Assembly (NCBI GenBank): GCA_021820065.1
Contig: JAKAEE010000015.1
Location: 1 to 59,532, forward strand
DNA length: 59,532 nt
Source of the DNA: Bacteroidota bacterium
Lineage (GTDB): Bacteria; Bacteroidota; Ignavibacteria; Ignavibacteriales; Melioribacteraceae
Direction: 5' to 3'
Part shown: positions 42,863 to 51,770 of the stretch, piece after piece
How the letters are laid out: every line of letters starts with the position of its first letter
Numbering within the stretch: the first letter of the stretch is position 1
The notes under the pieces: generated by a model
Databases searched by the model: none
What the model saw: the letters and a program-made list of their open reading frames with translations, nothing else
What the model was told of the DNA's origin: nothing
Program-made: the position numbers and the translations under genes

Positions 42863-42881
42863 AAAAATTAAATTACTTTTA

Positions 42882-44225
42882 ATGAAAGACTCGAGAATAT
42901 TAATAGCAGATGACGATGAAACACTGTGTTACCTTCTGAAAGAGGAACTGGTAAACGAAGGTTACATTGTTGATGTTGTTTATGATGGAAAAGATGCGAT
43001 TGAACTTTTGAAGAAACGGTTTTACGATGTTCTGCTTCTTGATCTTGAGATGAGAGAGGTGCACGGCGAAAAAGTTTTGAACTACGTTACAGATAACCAT
43101 CCGGCGCTTCAGGTAATTATTCTTACAGCCAAGTCGGACATTCGCACTGCAATCGATTGTATTAAACAAGGAGCTTACGATTTCATCACAAAGCCGTATG
43201 AATTTGGTCAGCTTTGCGTTACAATAGAACGTGCGCTTGAGTACAAAGACCTCGTCATAAAAAATAAAATTCTATCATCAAAAGTAAGCGCCGCACCGCA
43301 AAACACAATTATCGGGGAAAGTGAAGTTATTAAAAATGTTTTGAAGCTTGCCGAGAAAGCAGCCAAATCGGAATCTAATATTTTGCTGGAAGGCGAAACC
43401 GGGACTGGCAAAGAGCTTTTTGCCGAGTTCATTCACAAGAATTCCAACTGTGCTGATAAGCCGTTCGTAGCCATTAATTGCGCATCATTACCGGATCAAT
43501 TAATTGAAAGCGAGTTATTCGGTTATGAAAAAGGCGCGTTTACAGACGCAAAAACTTCGAAGCAAGGTTTGGTTGAGATTGCCCACGGCGGTACGCTTTT
43601 TCTTGATGAAATTGGCGAACTCAGCTTAACGCTTCAGCCGAAACTTTTGCGTTTTCTTGAGAACGGAGAGTTTAGGCGAATCGGCGGCGTTACAAATCTC
43701 AGTTCTTCGGTACGTGTAATCGGCGCGACAAATAAAAATTTAACCGAAGAAGCAGAAAAGAAAAATTTCAGAAGGGATTTATTATTCAGACTGAACGTTA
43801 TCACGTTAACAATTCCTCCGTTAAGAGAAAGGGACGGCGATGTTCTCCTGCTCTCGGATTATTTTTTGCAAAAAAAATCCCCGGTCCGTTCAGTAAAGAA
43901 ACTTTCACCCGAGGCTAAGAAAGAGCTTGTCAGATATAACTTTCCCGGTAACGTGCGGGAATTGGAACATGTAATTGAGCGGTCAATAATTTTTTCCGAA
44001 GGCAACACAATACAGCCCAAAGATTTAAACTTACCTAAATCGGATTTCGATTTTTCAAGCTACTCAAATGACGACGGAACAATTCTAACGATCGATGAAG
44101 TTGAAAAACTGCACATCAAGCAAACTCTCGAACGCAATGACTGGAACAGGGAAAACACGGCTAGGGCGCTTGGCATAAGCCAGAAGACTCTCTATTCGAA
44201 AATTTTAAAATATAATCTAAAATAA
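42882..44225 (+). CDS. NtrC-family sigma-54 response regulator with GAFTDA loop
   Basis: A 447-residue regulator. The receiver (1-120) has D11/D12 and phospho-acceptor D54 in LLLDLEMREV. The AAA+ domain (about 140-365) has Walker A GETGTGKE, Walker B GGTLFLDEIGE and a sigma-54 contact loop reading GAFTDA. The C-terminal Fis-type helix-turn-helix ends NRENTARALGISQKTLYSKI. ATG 42882 is used because upstream in-frame TTG at 42849 overlaps a palindrome. It is followed one base later by its probable kinase. Targets are unknown. Confidence 0.92.
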   Translation: MKDSRILIADDDETLCYLLKEELVNEGYIVDVVYDGKDAIELLKKRFYDVLLLDLEMREVHGEKVLNYVTDNHPALQVIILTAKSDIRTAIDCIKQGAYDFITKPYEFGQLCVTIERALEYKDLVIKNKILSSKVSAAPQNTIIGESEVIKNVLKLAEKAAKSESNILLEGETGTGKELFAEFIHKNSNCADKPFVAINCASLPDQLIESELFGYEKGAFTDAKTSKQGLVEIAHGGTLFLDEIGELSLTLQPKLLRFLENGEFRRIGGVTNLSSSVRVIGATNKNLTEEAEKKNFRRDLLFRLNVITLTIPPLRERDGDVLLLSDYFLQKKSPVRSVKKLSPEAKKELVRYNFPGNVRELEHVIERSIIFSEGNTIQPKDLNLPKSDFDFSSYSNDDGTILTIDEVEKLHIKQTLERNDWNRENTARALGISQKTLYSKILKYNLK

Positions 44226-44226
44226 A

Positions 44227-45267
44227 ATGTCGGAAGATTTTTCAAAGTCCAGTAAACATTTTGCTCACGATCTGAACAATATACTTACCCGAATATTAAA
44301 CACAGTTGAGCTAATAAAAAGAAAGACCGGCAATTCAGCCGAAGTTACCGGCTTACTTAACAACATTGAATCAAGCGCGTACATTGCTTCCGAACTTGTT
44401 GAAGATGCGCTTGGTACCGCCGCTAGGAATAATTCTCTTTCGAGAAGAATAAACTTAAATTCAATCACAAACGATGTCGTCAGAACTTTCCTTAATCAAT
44501 GGAGGGAGCAAATTTCATTTCAGTTAGATCTTTTTCCGCAGCTTAATGCTGTTTACGGAAAATACACGGACTTCTATCGCATCTTTTTGAATTTGATTAC
44601 CAACTCTGTGGAAGCCATAGACGGAACCGGCGAGATAGAGATATCAACAAAGAACATCGGCGACTCTATTCAAATCATCATCAACGATACCGGCAAAGGA
44701 ATTCCACGAGAAATTATTCCACACATTTTCGAAGATAATTTTTCCACGAAGACAAATAATGATTCCCGCGGAGTCGGTTTGGCTATCGTAAAAAAAATTA
44801 TTGATAACTACCATGGCGCTTTATCCATAAACAGTGAAATCGGAAAAGGGACATTGATCAGCATTGTTTTACCGGCTTTAATCCGCCGCGATATTTCTAC
44901 TGAGCTGGAGAAAAAAACAATTCTGATTGCCGAAGATGAGGACATTCTGCTTGAACTCTTGTCCGAACTGCTTCAATCATGCAACTACGATGTGCTCACG
45001 GCGCGCAACGGGACTGAGGCGCTGAATAAGATAAAATCGGAATCAATCGATCTGCTGTTGATCGATCAGAAAATGCCCGGTATGAACGGCACCGACTGCA
45101 TAAATGAAATAAGAAAAAGCAACACGCTTCTTCCCATCATTTTAGTAACCGGCTCGCAATTTGCAAATGGGTCGTCCAATACGATAAGCGGCATTAACAA
45201 AATTATAAAGAAGCCGTACAACTTCGAAGAATTGCTCACCGTAATAAACGAGTTTCTCAATCTCTAA
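44227..45267 (+). CDS. Histidine kinase with C-terminal receiver
   Basis: A soluble 346-residue kinase. The H-box is at the very N-terminus (HFAHDLNNILTRILN, His14), of the FHDLNN class found in NtrB-type and hybrid kinases. The ATPase domain has NLITNSVEAIDG, NDTGKGIP and GVGLAIVKKI. A receiver domain (about 228-345) carries LLLIDQKMPGMNG. It begins one base after the upstream regulator's stop and runs convergently into the gene at 45264, sharing four bases of overlapping stop codons. No sensory domain is present, so input must come through the receiver or an unlinked protein. Confidence 0.88.
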   Translation: MSEDFSKSSKHFAHDLNNILTRILNTVELIKRKTGNSAEVTGLLNNIESSAYIASELVEDALGTAARNNSLSRRINLNSITNDVVRTFLNQWREQISFQLDLFPQLNAVYGKYTDFYRIFLNLITNSVEAIDGTGEIEISTKNIGDSIQIIINDTGKGIPREIIPHIFEDNFSTKTNNDSRGVGLAIVKKIIDNYHGALSINSEIGKGTLISIVLPALIRRDISTELEKKTILIAEDEDILLELLSELLQSCNYDVLTARNGTEALNKIKSESIDLLLIDQKMPGMNGTDCINEIRKSNTLLPIILVTGSQFANGSSNTISGINKIIKKPYNFEELLTVINEFLNL

Positions 45268-45935
45268 ATATTCTCTTCGGAATTCAAATCGATTATGTTT
45301 TGATTGTTGACGTAAGGCGTGATAACCGGTCGGCGTATCGAACCAAGTTTTTCTAGGACGGTTAAGATGTCCCGTGCAGCATTTTCAATAAACTCGATTC
45401 TCTTCAAGATTGTTTCGTGAGAAAAATCGCTTTTCGAAAGTTCTCTACGTATGGCGGCGGTTGACAAATTTATTTGTGTTAACGGTTGTTTTATTTCGTG
45501 ATTAGCGGTAACGACTGTTGCTGCATAAGTTTTCACTTTTTCAACTTCCACGAGAAGCTGGTTCATTTCGCTGAATCTAAGCGCAGAATTAATTCTTGCA
45601 ATCAGTTCATTTCTATTGAACGGTTTCTTCACATAATCGAACGCACCGGATTGAAGCCCTTTCTTTAGACTCTCCGCTTCCGACAAAGCGGTCACCAAAA
45701 TTATTGGAATCAACTTTGTGTCTTCTTTCGTAGTGAGAGTTTTGCAAACATCAAAACCGGAAATATCCGGCATCATAACATCGAGCAATATGAGATCAGG
45801 TTTTTCTTCAACTGCTTTTTGAATTCCCATTGTACCGTCGTAAGCTTTAATGACCTCGAAGCCTTCCCTTTCCAAACGGCTCTGAAGCAGAAACACATTA
45901 TCCGGATAATCATCTATAACTAAAATTTTTTTCAT
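45264..45935 (-). CDS. Receiver-HisKA protein without ATPase domain
   Basis: A 223-residue protein. The receiver (1-120) is complete: D8/D9, D52 in LLDVMMPDISG, T82 and K104. A helical region follows with VVTANHEIKQPLTQINLSTA, a HisKA box with His146, and then a second helix. There is no HATPase_c domain and the protein ends near SEENI. It could be phosphorylated in trans at either site or act as a dimerising phosphate sink. It starts within the 3' end of the hybrid kinase gene (ATGA overlap), which is the likely donor. Confidence 0.85.
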   Translation of the reverse strand: MKKILVIDDYPDNVFLLQSRLEREGFEVIKAYDGTMGIQKAVEEKPDLILLDVMMPDISGFDVCKTLTTKEDTKLIPIILVTALSEAESLKKGLQSGAFDYVKKPFNRNELIARINSALRFSEMNQLLVEVEKVKTYAATVVTANHEIKQPLTQINLSTAAIRRELSKSDFSHETILKRIEFIENAARDILTVLEKLGSIRRPVITPYVNNQNIIDLNSEENI

Positions 45936-48900
45936 GAATACTCTGCTGTTACATTCTTAATGTGTTTTTTGAATTTCGCTGTGAGCAATTGGAAATCGAT
46001 TGGCTTAGTGATCAAGTCGTTGAAACCGTTCTTCTCGATAACGTTTTTGTTATCTAGCATTGCATACGCGGTTAACGCAATAACAGGAATGTTCTCGAAA
46101 CGTTTATCGGCTCTAATTCTTCTGATGGTTTCAAAGCCGTCCATTTGCGGCATCATTATATCAAGAAGAATTAGATCGGGATTAACATGATTAAGCATCA
46201 GCAGACATTCCATTCCGTTGTGGGCAAAAATTGTGTCGCACTGAAGCTGCTTTACATACTCGCCGATGGTGAACAGCGCATCGCTGTCGTCGTCAACAAT
46301 TAAAACTGTGGGTTTTGTATTTCGAAAACTTTTTTCCTCACTCGTTTGTTTTTTTTGAACAAGCTGCATATCCGACGTCTCTTCGATCAAATGCATCCTT
46401 TTGTTGGTGACGCTGTCATCAATCTTCAGCCGCTCACGAAGATTTTTCAGCACATCCAGCGGATGCGATTTTACTTTCAATGTCAGCTGCCTCAACTGCT
46501 GAGTAAGATCATCATTCAATTCTTTATTGAATTTCTCCGGAACTTTCAGAATTATCGGAATATGCCTGCTGCTTTTGTTCTGCGCCAACTCGTAACTTAT
46601 CTGCAACGAGTTTTTACCAAACGAAAGAAAATCGAGAACTATTAATTGAGGATTCTCTTTCTCTATCAAGTTTATCATGTTATTGACTTCCGAAACGTAG
46701 AAGAGTTCAAGGTTTGTGTTTGTCAAACCGGCAAGAGTTTCGTGCTCATTTTTATTCCAATCAATCACAGCAACTTTTTTGATTTGCATTCCGAAGTATT
46801 TCTCGGCCTGCTCAATTTTGGATTTTAATTTCTCCGCAGTCAGAGGATAAACCAGAAAGTCGAAAATCTCCGATTCCCAGCCGACTTTTTCTTCCTCGAT
46901 TATCATAGTAAGCAGAACAGGAATATCCTGTGTCGTCGAATCACCTTTCAGATTGGCAATCAATTCCCAAACGTTTTCATCTTTCAAGAAAGGATTGAGC
47001 ACAATAACGCTTGGTTTTTTTTCTTTTGCAATCTCCAAACTCTCCAACGCCTTTGGTGATGTCAGGACATTATACTCATACGACTGAAGATAATCGCTGA
47101 TAAATTTTTGAGATTCGGGATTATCGGTAATTATCAAAACGCTTTTCTTCTCCGAATCTTTAGCAGTTGGTTCCGACACGGTAAGAAATTCATGACCAAC
47201 ATTACTCAACACTTCCAGAACAGCATTCGGCAGCACAACCGAAAATTTTGAACCTTTCCCTATCTCGCTCTCAACTGTAATACGACCGTTTAACAGTTCA
47301 ATATATTTTTTTGCAATTGCCAGACCTAATCCAGTACCGCCGTGCTTTCTGGACATACCGCTATCCACTTGACGGAACTCCGTAAAAATAATTTTCTTGT
47401 CTTCGTCCGAGATACCGATGCCGGTATCACTAATATCAAACACTAGATCATGCTCGTCGGAAATTTTCGCCGAAAGCGTAACAGAACCTTCGTTGGTGAA
47501 CTTGACGGCATTTACCAAAAGATTAACCAAAATTTGATCAAGTTTTGTTCTGTCGCTTTCAATCAGCATGTCGGTGTTTTCAGGAAGATCCATTACAAAC
47601 TTGATTTTCTTTTCCATGGTCAACTGATAAATGTTGGGCGAGACTTCATCGAGAAGATCGCTCAATAGAAAGCTTTCTTTTCTAACCTCAATCTTTCCCG
47701 AATCAAACTTAGAGAATTCCAAAATGTTGCTGATCAGCTCCAACAATTTTTTTCCGTTCCGGTGAATAATGTTCAGTCTTTCCTTAATTGATTTTGTGAG
47801 AACAGAATCGTTCACCATCAAGTCGGTCAATCCGAGGATAGATATTAACGGAGTTCTCAACTCGTGCGACATGCTTGCAAGAAACTCCGATTTAACTTTT
47901 GTAAGCTCTACTGCCTTTGCGCGCTGGCTCTCAAGCTCATCGGCTTTTTCCTGCAGTTGCCTATGCAGTCTTTTCAACTCTTCGTTTTGAACCGTGATCT
48001 GAGCATTTTGTTTTTGATACTCTTCATTTAATATTTTCAACTCGCCTACGAGGTTTTCCAACTGCTCTAATGATTTTGCGTTAGCCAACCCGATTGCCAA
48101 CTGTTCTTGGATGTTGTTCAAATATTTCAGAACATCCGATTGCGGTTCGGATTCCGATGCAAGTTCAAGAACTGCAATTGTCTCTTTGTTGTAAACTATG
48201 GGATAGATAGTCAAATACTTAAGTTTGATAACAGCCAATCCGGTCTGTACTTCAGGAAAGTTTTCACGAAAATGAAATTCAACTTTCTCTTTTTTATCAA
48301 CCGCGTTGTTGTACATATCCTCGTTATGATTCAGCGCTGCCAGGTTCCTGCTGATTCCGTAAGACGAGACTGGTCGTAAAATCTTGTTCTCGGTCAGATA
48401 CAGCACGCCAAAAGTTAAACCGGTTGTTTTAATTATTTTGGAAAGAGCCGCGTAAGAAATTTCTTTTATAGTAGGATTCTGATTTATCAAAGTGATGAAC
48501 TCGGAATACTCTTTCTCAGCATTTTTATTTCTGACAATCTCGTCGAGCATTTTGTTAAAGATTCTGCTGAGGTTTCCAATTTCATCATGAGTGATTACCT
48601 CTACTCGATGGTCCATATCACCTTTGCTGGTGACTTCGGCGGCGTTGCTGAGAAGAAAGATTTGCTTTCGCAGTTTTGCAGTTGAGACCAGAACTATAAT
48701 AATGGTTACGGCGCTGCCGGCTAAAATTATCAATATCATCACGATGCGTAAGGTATCCCGGAAATTCACGCCTTCCTTAAACGCATCGAACACAACAAAA
48801 TTAACTTTTGTTTCGGGTGAGAAATAAAGTTTAGGAGTATATAATGTTGCGATGAAATCCCCATTCTCGGATTCCAACGAATAAAGAGAATAGCTGTTTT

Positions 48901-49483
48901 TGTATCTTAAGTCGTGAGCCGCATTTACAATATTCAGTAAATTGGCTTGACTCCTTTCCGAATGTGAGAACTCAACAGGCACGTTATTAACAATGAGAGC
49001 AACCTCGGCGCGAATTTTGTCGGAAATTCTATCGAGCATCTTTGACGAAATTACATTTCCGTAGTAAACCGTTTTTCCGCCAGGGAATTGTGCATAACGC
49101 AAAATCACGCTCGGGTTATTTATAAAGAACTGATGAAATGAAAACGAACGGGAATTTATGTACGATTTGCCGTTGGTTTTAAATTCGCTCGCGTTTATCA
49201 GCGAATCGTTAACCAACGTAAACAAAAAGTCTATTGATGTAGAATCAATGTTAAGCGATTCAAAATTGTTCAGTTGCTGGCTTAACCCGCCAAAATCGGA
49301 ATCTGTTTTCAAAACTTCGTTCTGAAGCGCAATGACTAAATCGCTTGTTGCATTCAAGATTGATTTAGATTGCTGCTGCAGCAACGCTTGCCCGGCTAAC
49401 GAATAAAAAATAACCGTTGACGTTACCGACACTACGACTACAACCAGAAATGTGATCAATATGAATTTAACATTCAACTTCAT
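45932..49483 (-). CDS. Large hybrid histidine kinase with three receivers
   Basis: An 1183-residue hybrid kinase. It has a membrane helix (7-30), a periplasmic domain (about 30-240), a second helix, HAMP (about 265-320), a GAF-like domain (about 330-480) and a coiled coil. HisKA follows with FLASMSHELRTPLISILG and then HATPase_c with ILVNLLVNAVKF, DTGIGI and GTGLGLAIAKKY. Three receivers close the protein. The first (from about 775) has VLNPFLKDEN, where the phospho-acceptor Asp is replaced by Asn. The second has VLDFLSF. The last (1060 onward) is canonical, with LLDIMMPQMDG and a C-terminal KPIDF. Its stop overlaps the next gene. Confidence 0.92.
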   Translation of the reverse strand: MKLNVKFILITFLVVVVVSVTSTVIFYSLAGQALLQQQSKSILNATSDLVIALQNEVLKTDSDFGGLSQQLNNFESLNIDSTSIDFLFTLVNDSLINASEFKTNGKSYINSRSFSFHQFFINNPSVILRYAQFPGGKTVYYGNVISSKMLDRISDKIRAEVALIVNNVPVEFSHSERSQANLLNIVNAAHDLRYKNSYSLYSLESENGDFIATLYTPKLYFSPETKVNFVVFDAFKEGVNFRDTLRIVMILIILAGSAVTIIIVLVSTAKLRKQIFLLSNAAEVTSKGDMDHRVEVITHDEIGNLSRIFNKMLDEIVRNKNAEKEYSEFITLINQNPTIKEISYAALSKIIKTTGLTFGVLYLTENKILRPVSSYGISRNLAALNHNEDMYNNAVDKKEKVEFHFRENFPEVQTGLAVIKLKYLTIYPIVYNKETIAVLELASESEPQSDVLKYLNNIQEQLAIGLANAKSLEQLENLVGELKILNEEYQKQNAQITVQNEELKRLHRQLQEKADELESQRAKAVELTKVKSEFLASMSHELRTPLISILGLTDLMVNDSVLTKSIKERLNIIHRNGKKLLELISNILEFSKFDSGKIEVRKESFLLSDLLDEVSPNIYQLTMEKKIKFVMDLPENTDMLIESDRTKLDQILVNLLVNAVKFTNEGSVTLSAKISDEHDLVFDISDTGIGISDEDKKIIFTEFRQVDSGMSRKHGGTGLGLAIAKKYIELLNGRITVESEIGKGSKFSVVLPNAVLEVLSNVGHEFLTVSEPTAKDSEKKSVLIITDNPESQKFISDYLQSYEYNVLTSPKALESLEIAKEKKPSVIVLNPFLKDENVWELIANLKGDSTTQDIPVLLTMIIEEEKVGWESEIFDFLVYPLTAEKLKSKIEQAEKYFGMQIKKVAVIDWNKNEHETLAGLTNTNLELFYVSEVNNMINLIEKENPQLIVLDFLSFGKNSLQISYELAQNKSSRHIPIILKVPEKFNKELNDDLTQQLRQLTLKVKSHPLDVLKNLRERLKIDDSVTNKRMHLIEETSDMQLVQKKQTSEEKSFRNTKPTVLIVDDDSDALFTIGEYVKQLQCDTIFAHNGMECLLMLNHVNPDLILLDIMMPQMDGFETIRRIRADKRFENIPVIALTAYAMLDNKNVIEKNGFNDLITKPIDFQLLTAKFKKHIKNVTAEYS

Positions 49484-49585
49484 TTAACGAAGGACCTCCC
49501 GATTCATTCTGCGAGATGGAAAGAAAAGTATTTCAAGCTGCGTTGCAAACGCATTTTAAAAAGGTAAGACTTATTTCCAATCTAT

Positions 49586-50881
49586 CTATTTGTTGTCTTG
49601 GTTCTCATTAGATTTCTTTTCTTTAATCTCTTCTTGATCCTTGTCGGATTTTTTTATTTGGTCTTTATACTTATCCAACTGCTCCAATTCTTTATTCCTC
49701 TCATCACGAAGAACTGATTCACTTTTCTCCATTTGCATTCTTTCTTTTAGAGTTGGAAGCATGTCTGCTTTTATCAGCATGATAATTTCTTTCCTAACAT
49801 TTTCCGTCTGATCATAGCCGAAGATATATCGCAATCCCAAAAACCACCACGGTAAATCTTTAAGAAAAGGAATCCCGCGCCGGCTATTGATTTCTTGATT
49901 TTCGAACAAGCCGCCAACTGCAGCTTCCTCACCTGGAAGCAGCATAACCTGAGTATTAACATTATTCTTACTTACTGTGGTGCTCAATGCGTCTCTTGAG
50001 ACAACGCTGCTTCTCTCTATACTTAGATCAAGGAGTATGTAGTTTATATTATCTTCATTATAGATATGAGGCGTAACTGTAATTATTGTACCGGTAGGAT
50101 AAAATTTGTCTGTTAAGTTGCCTGCAAAATCTCTCTCTTTAATTGAGAAATCCGTTCCTACTTGAGTCTTACCTTCCATACCATTTCTAACGGTAATGAT
50201 CGGACGCGCAATTATTTGTCCTAAACTATTTGTCTCAAAGAATCTCAGTAATCCTCCAATAGTTCCAGACCAGGGACCGAGAGAAAAACTTGATGTATCG
50301 CTGAATTCTCCCGTTGGCGGTTTAGACTTTTGTGTCGTAGCCGCTGCACCTGCGGCTGCTTGCTGCTGCTGTTGAAACGTGATAATGCTGGAACCGACTC
50401 TAATTCCCGATTGAGAAAACAGTGATTCCCAGTTAATGCCTCGTTCACGCATATCGTCAATATTTGCTTCAAAGAGAACCGCTGAAATTTTCACTTCCCT
50501 TTCATTTACGGAAGCGTACTCTTTTTTATCTAATTGCGTTTTTGATTCATCTTTCTTCCTTACAATTACCGTGTTAGCGGTCTCATCAATCGTGAGGTTA
50601 TTGTACTGAACGATAATGAATAGAGCTTTCTTATACTGCATGTTAACTATTTCAACTCCTATGGGAGTTGTTAACTGCACAGTGGAAACAATTTTTTTGC
50701 CGGCAACTTTTTCGCTAACCTTGCTAAGAACTTCAATGGCTTGATCGAAAGGAATTTTTTCCGAAAGCGAAACTATTTCTTCCGGGCTAACATAACCTTT
50801 AAGCTTATCCTTCAAATCGATTTGCGCAAATATCAATTGAACAGACACCAGCAAAAACAAAAATGTAATTATCTTTTTCAT
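49586..50881 (-). CDS. pilQ: Secretin-like outer-membrane pore protein
   Basis: About 431 residues, with a signal peptide (MKKIITFLFLLVSVQLIFAQ) and an N-terminal STN-like/N0 segment (TPIGVEIVNMQYKKALFII). The C-terminal secretin domain carries ISAVLFEAN, IIARPIITVRNG, LLPGEEAAVGGLFENQE and RRGIPFLKDLPWWFLGLRYIFG. It is shorter than typical PilQ (about 700) but has the full secretin core. A charged Glu/Lys tail follows. Start 50881 is preferred, as the longer frame adds ten residues before the signal peptide. It would form the outer-membrane channel of the pilus machine encoded upstream. Confidence 0.85.
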   Translation of the reverse strand: MKKIITFLFLLVSVQLIFAQIDLKDKLKGYVSPEEIVSLSEKIPFDQAIEVLSKVSEKVAGKKIVSTVQLTTPIGVEIVNMQYKKALFIIVQYNNLTIDETANTVIVRKKDESKTQLDKKEYASVNEREVKISAVLFEANIDDMRERGINWESLFSQSGIRVGSSIITFQQQQQAAAGAAATTQKSKPPTGEFSDTSSFSLGPWSGTIGGLLRFFETNSLGQIIARPIITVRNGMEGKTQVGTDFSIKERDFAGNLTDKFYPTGTIITVTPHIYNEDNINYILLDLSIERSSVVSRDALSTTVSKNNVNTQVMLLPGEEAAVGGLFENQEINSRRGIPFLKDLPWWFLGLRYIFGYDQTENVRKEIIMLIKADMLPTLKERMQMEKSESVLRDERNKELEQLDKYKDQIKKSDKDQEEIKEKKSNENQDNK

Positions 50882-50891
50882 TGTATTTAAC

Positions 50892-51770
50892 CTACTTTTT
50901 TTCTTTTCCAAGCTTCAAAGAAACGTTTTCAATAATACCGCCTTTGTTAAGAACAAAATTCACAACGCTGTTTTGATAATCGATATTGGTTAGGAACCCA
51001 AGATAAACTTGATCGCCCTCCCACAACAGATAAGTATTGCCGCTGGCATCCGATAGAAAAGCTCCGTCTGGAATTAAAGCAAGCAATTGCGCCGTCTGAA
51101 CATCCAACAAGTGATCTACATTTGCCGGAATTTCATTACGTATTAACGGGTAGAAAAAATCATAAGCCGGATTCGGAATGAGCGGGTTTTCTCTTATGTC
51201 TTTAACAAAAAACCGGTCACTTAACGAATAGTAAACCTTCACCTTGAACTTGTAATTCACTAGAAAGTGAGGTGTTCCGTCTTTATCAACCTTAACGTTG
51301 TTAGATAATCCCATCTCACTGATTTTTTTGAGCTGCTTGCTTTCTTCGATTGCGTAAATCAGTCTATCGAGATCACCAAACTCTGCGGTTCCGCTCACGG
51401 TATAGTTGTAAATGTTAAAGTTTGCGCTCGTCTCGTTTTCGTCAAACTCAACATTAACAAACGAGTTGTTGGAAAAACTGTAAGATACCTGGTTTACAAA
51501 ATCAAAAAAACCGGCTTGAGAGAATTTGTAAGGAATGTTGTACTTCCGATTCGCAAGGACCGAATCGAGTTCGGCTACCCGCTTTTGGAACGAAACAAGT
51601 TGTCGCGTTAACGCTTCGGTATCAAGCTGGAATAGTTTCAAATCCTTAATTCTTTTTTCTTTATCCTTAATTTTGGATTTCTGAATTACAAAACTGTAGA
51701 ACCCTGCGCTCAACAAGATACCGATGAAAATCACCAGAATGATTAAAGTATTTTTTACCTTAGTACTCAT
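50892..51770 (-). CDS. pilO: PilO-like inner-membrane assembly protein
   Basis: A 292-residue protein with one N-terminal membrane helix, a coiled coil (about 35-75, KIKDKEKRIKDLKLFQ) and a PilO-type ferredoxin-like domain (about 100-190). Its C-terminal 80 residues (AQLLALIPDGAFLSDASGNT) resemble a PilP-like beta domain, which could explain the absence of a separate pilP. The ATG overlaps the PilM-PilN stop (51767-51770). It links the inner-membrane platform to the secretin. Confidence 0.7.
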   Translation of the reverse strand: MSTKVKNTLIILVIFIGILLSAGFYSFVIQKSKIKDKEKRIKDLKLFQLDTEALTRQLVSFQKRVAELDSVLANRKYNIPYKFSQAGFFDFVNQVSYSFSNNSFVNVEFDENETSANFNIYNYTVSGTAEFGDLDRLIYAIEESKQLKKISEMGLSNNVKVDKDGTPHFLVNYKFKVKVYYSLSDRFFVKDIRENPLIPNPAYDFFYPLIRNEIPANVDHLLDVQTAQLLALIPDGAFLSDASGNTYLLWEGDQVYLGFLTNIDYQNSVVNFVLNKGGIIENVSLKLGKEKK

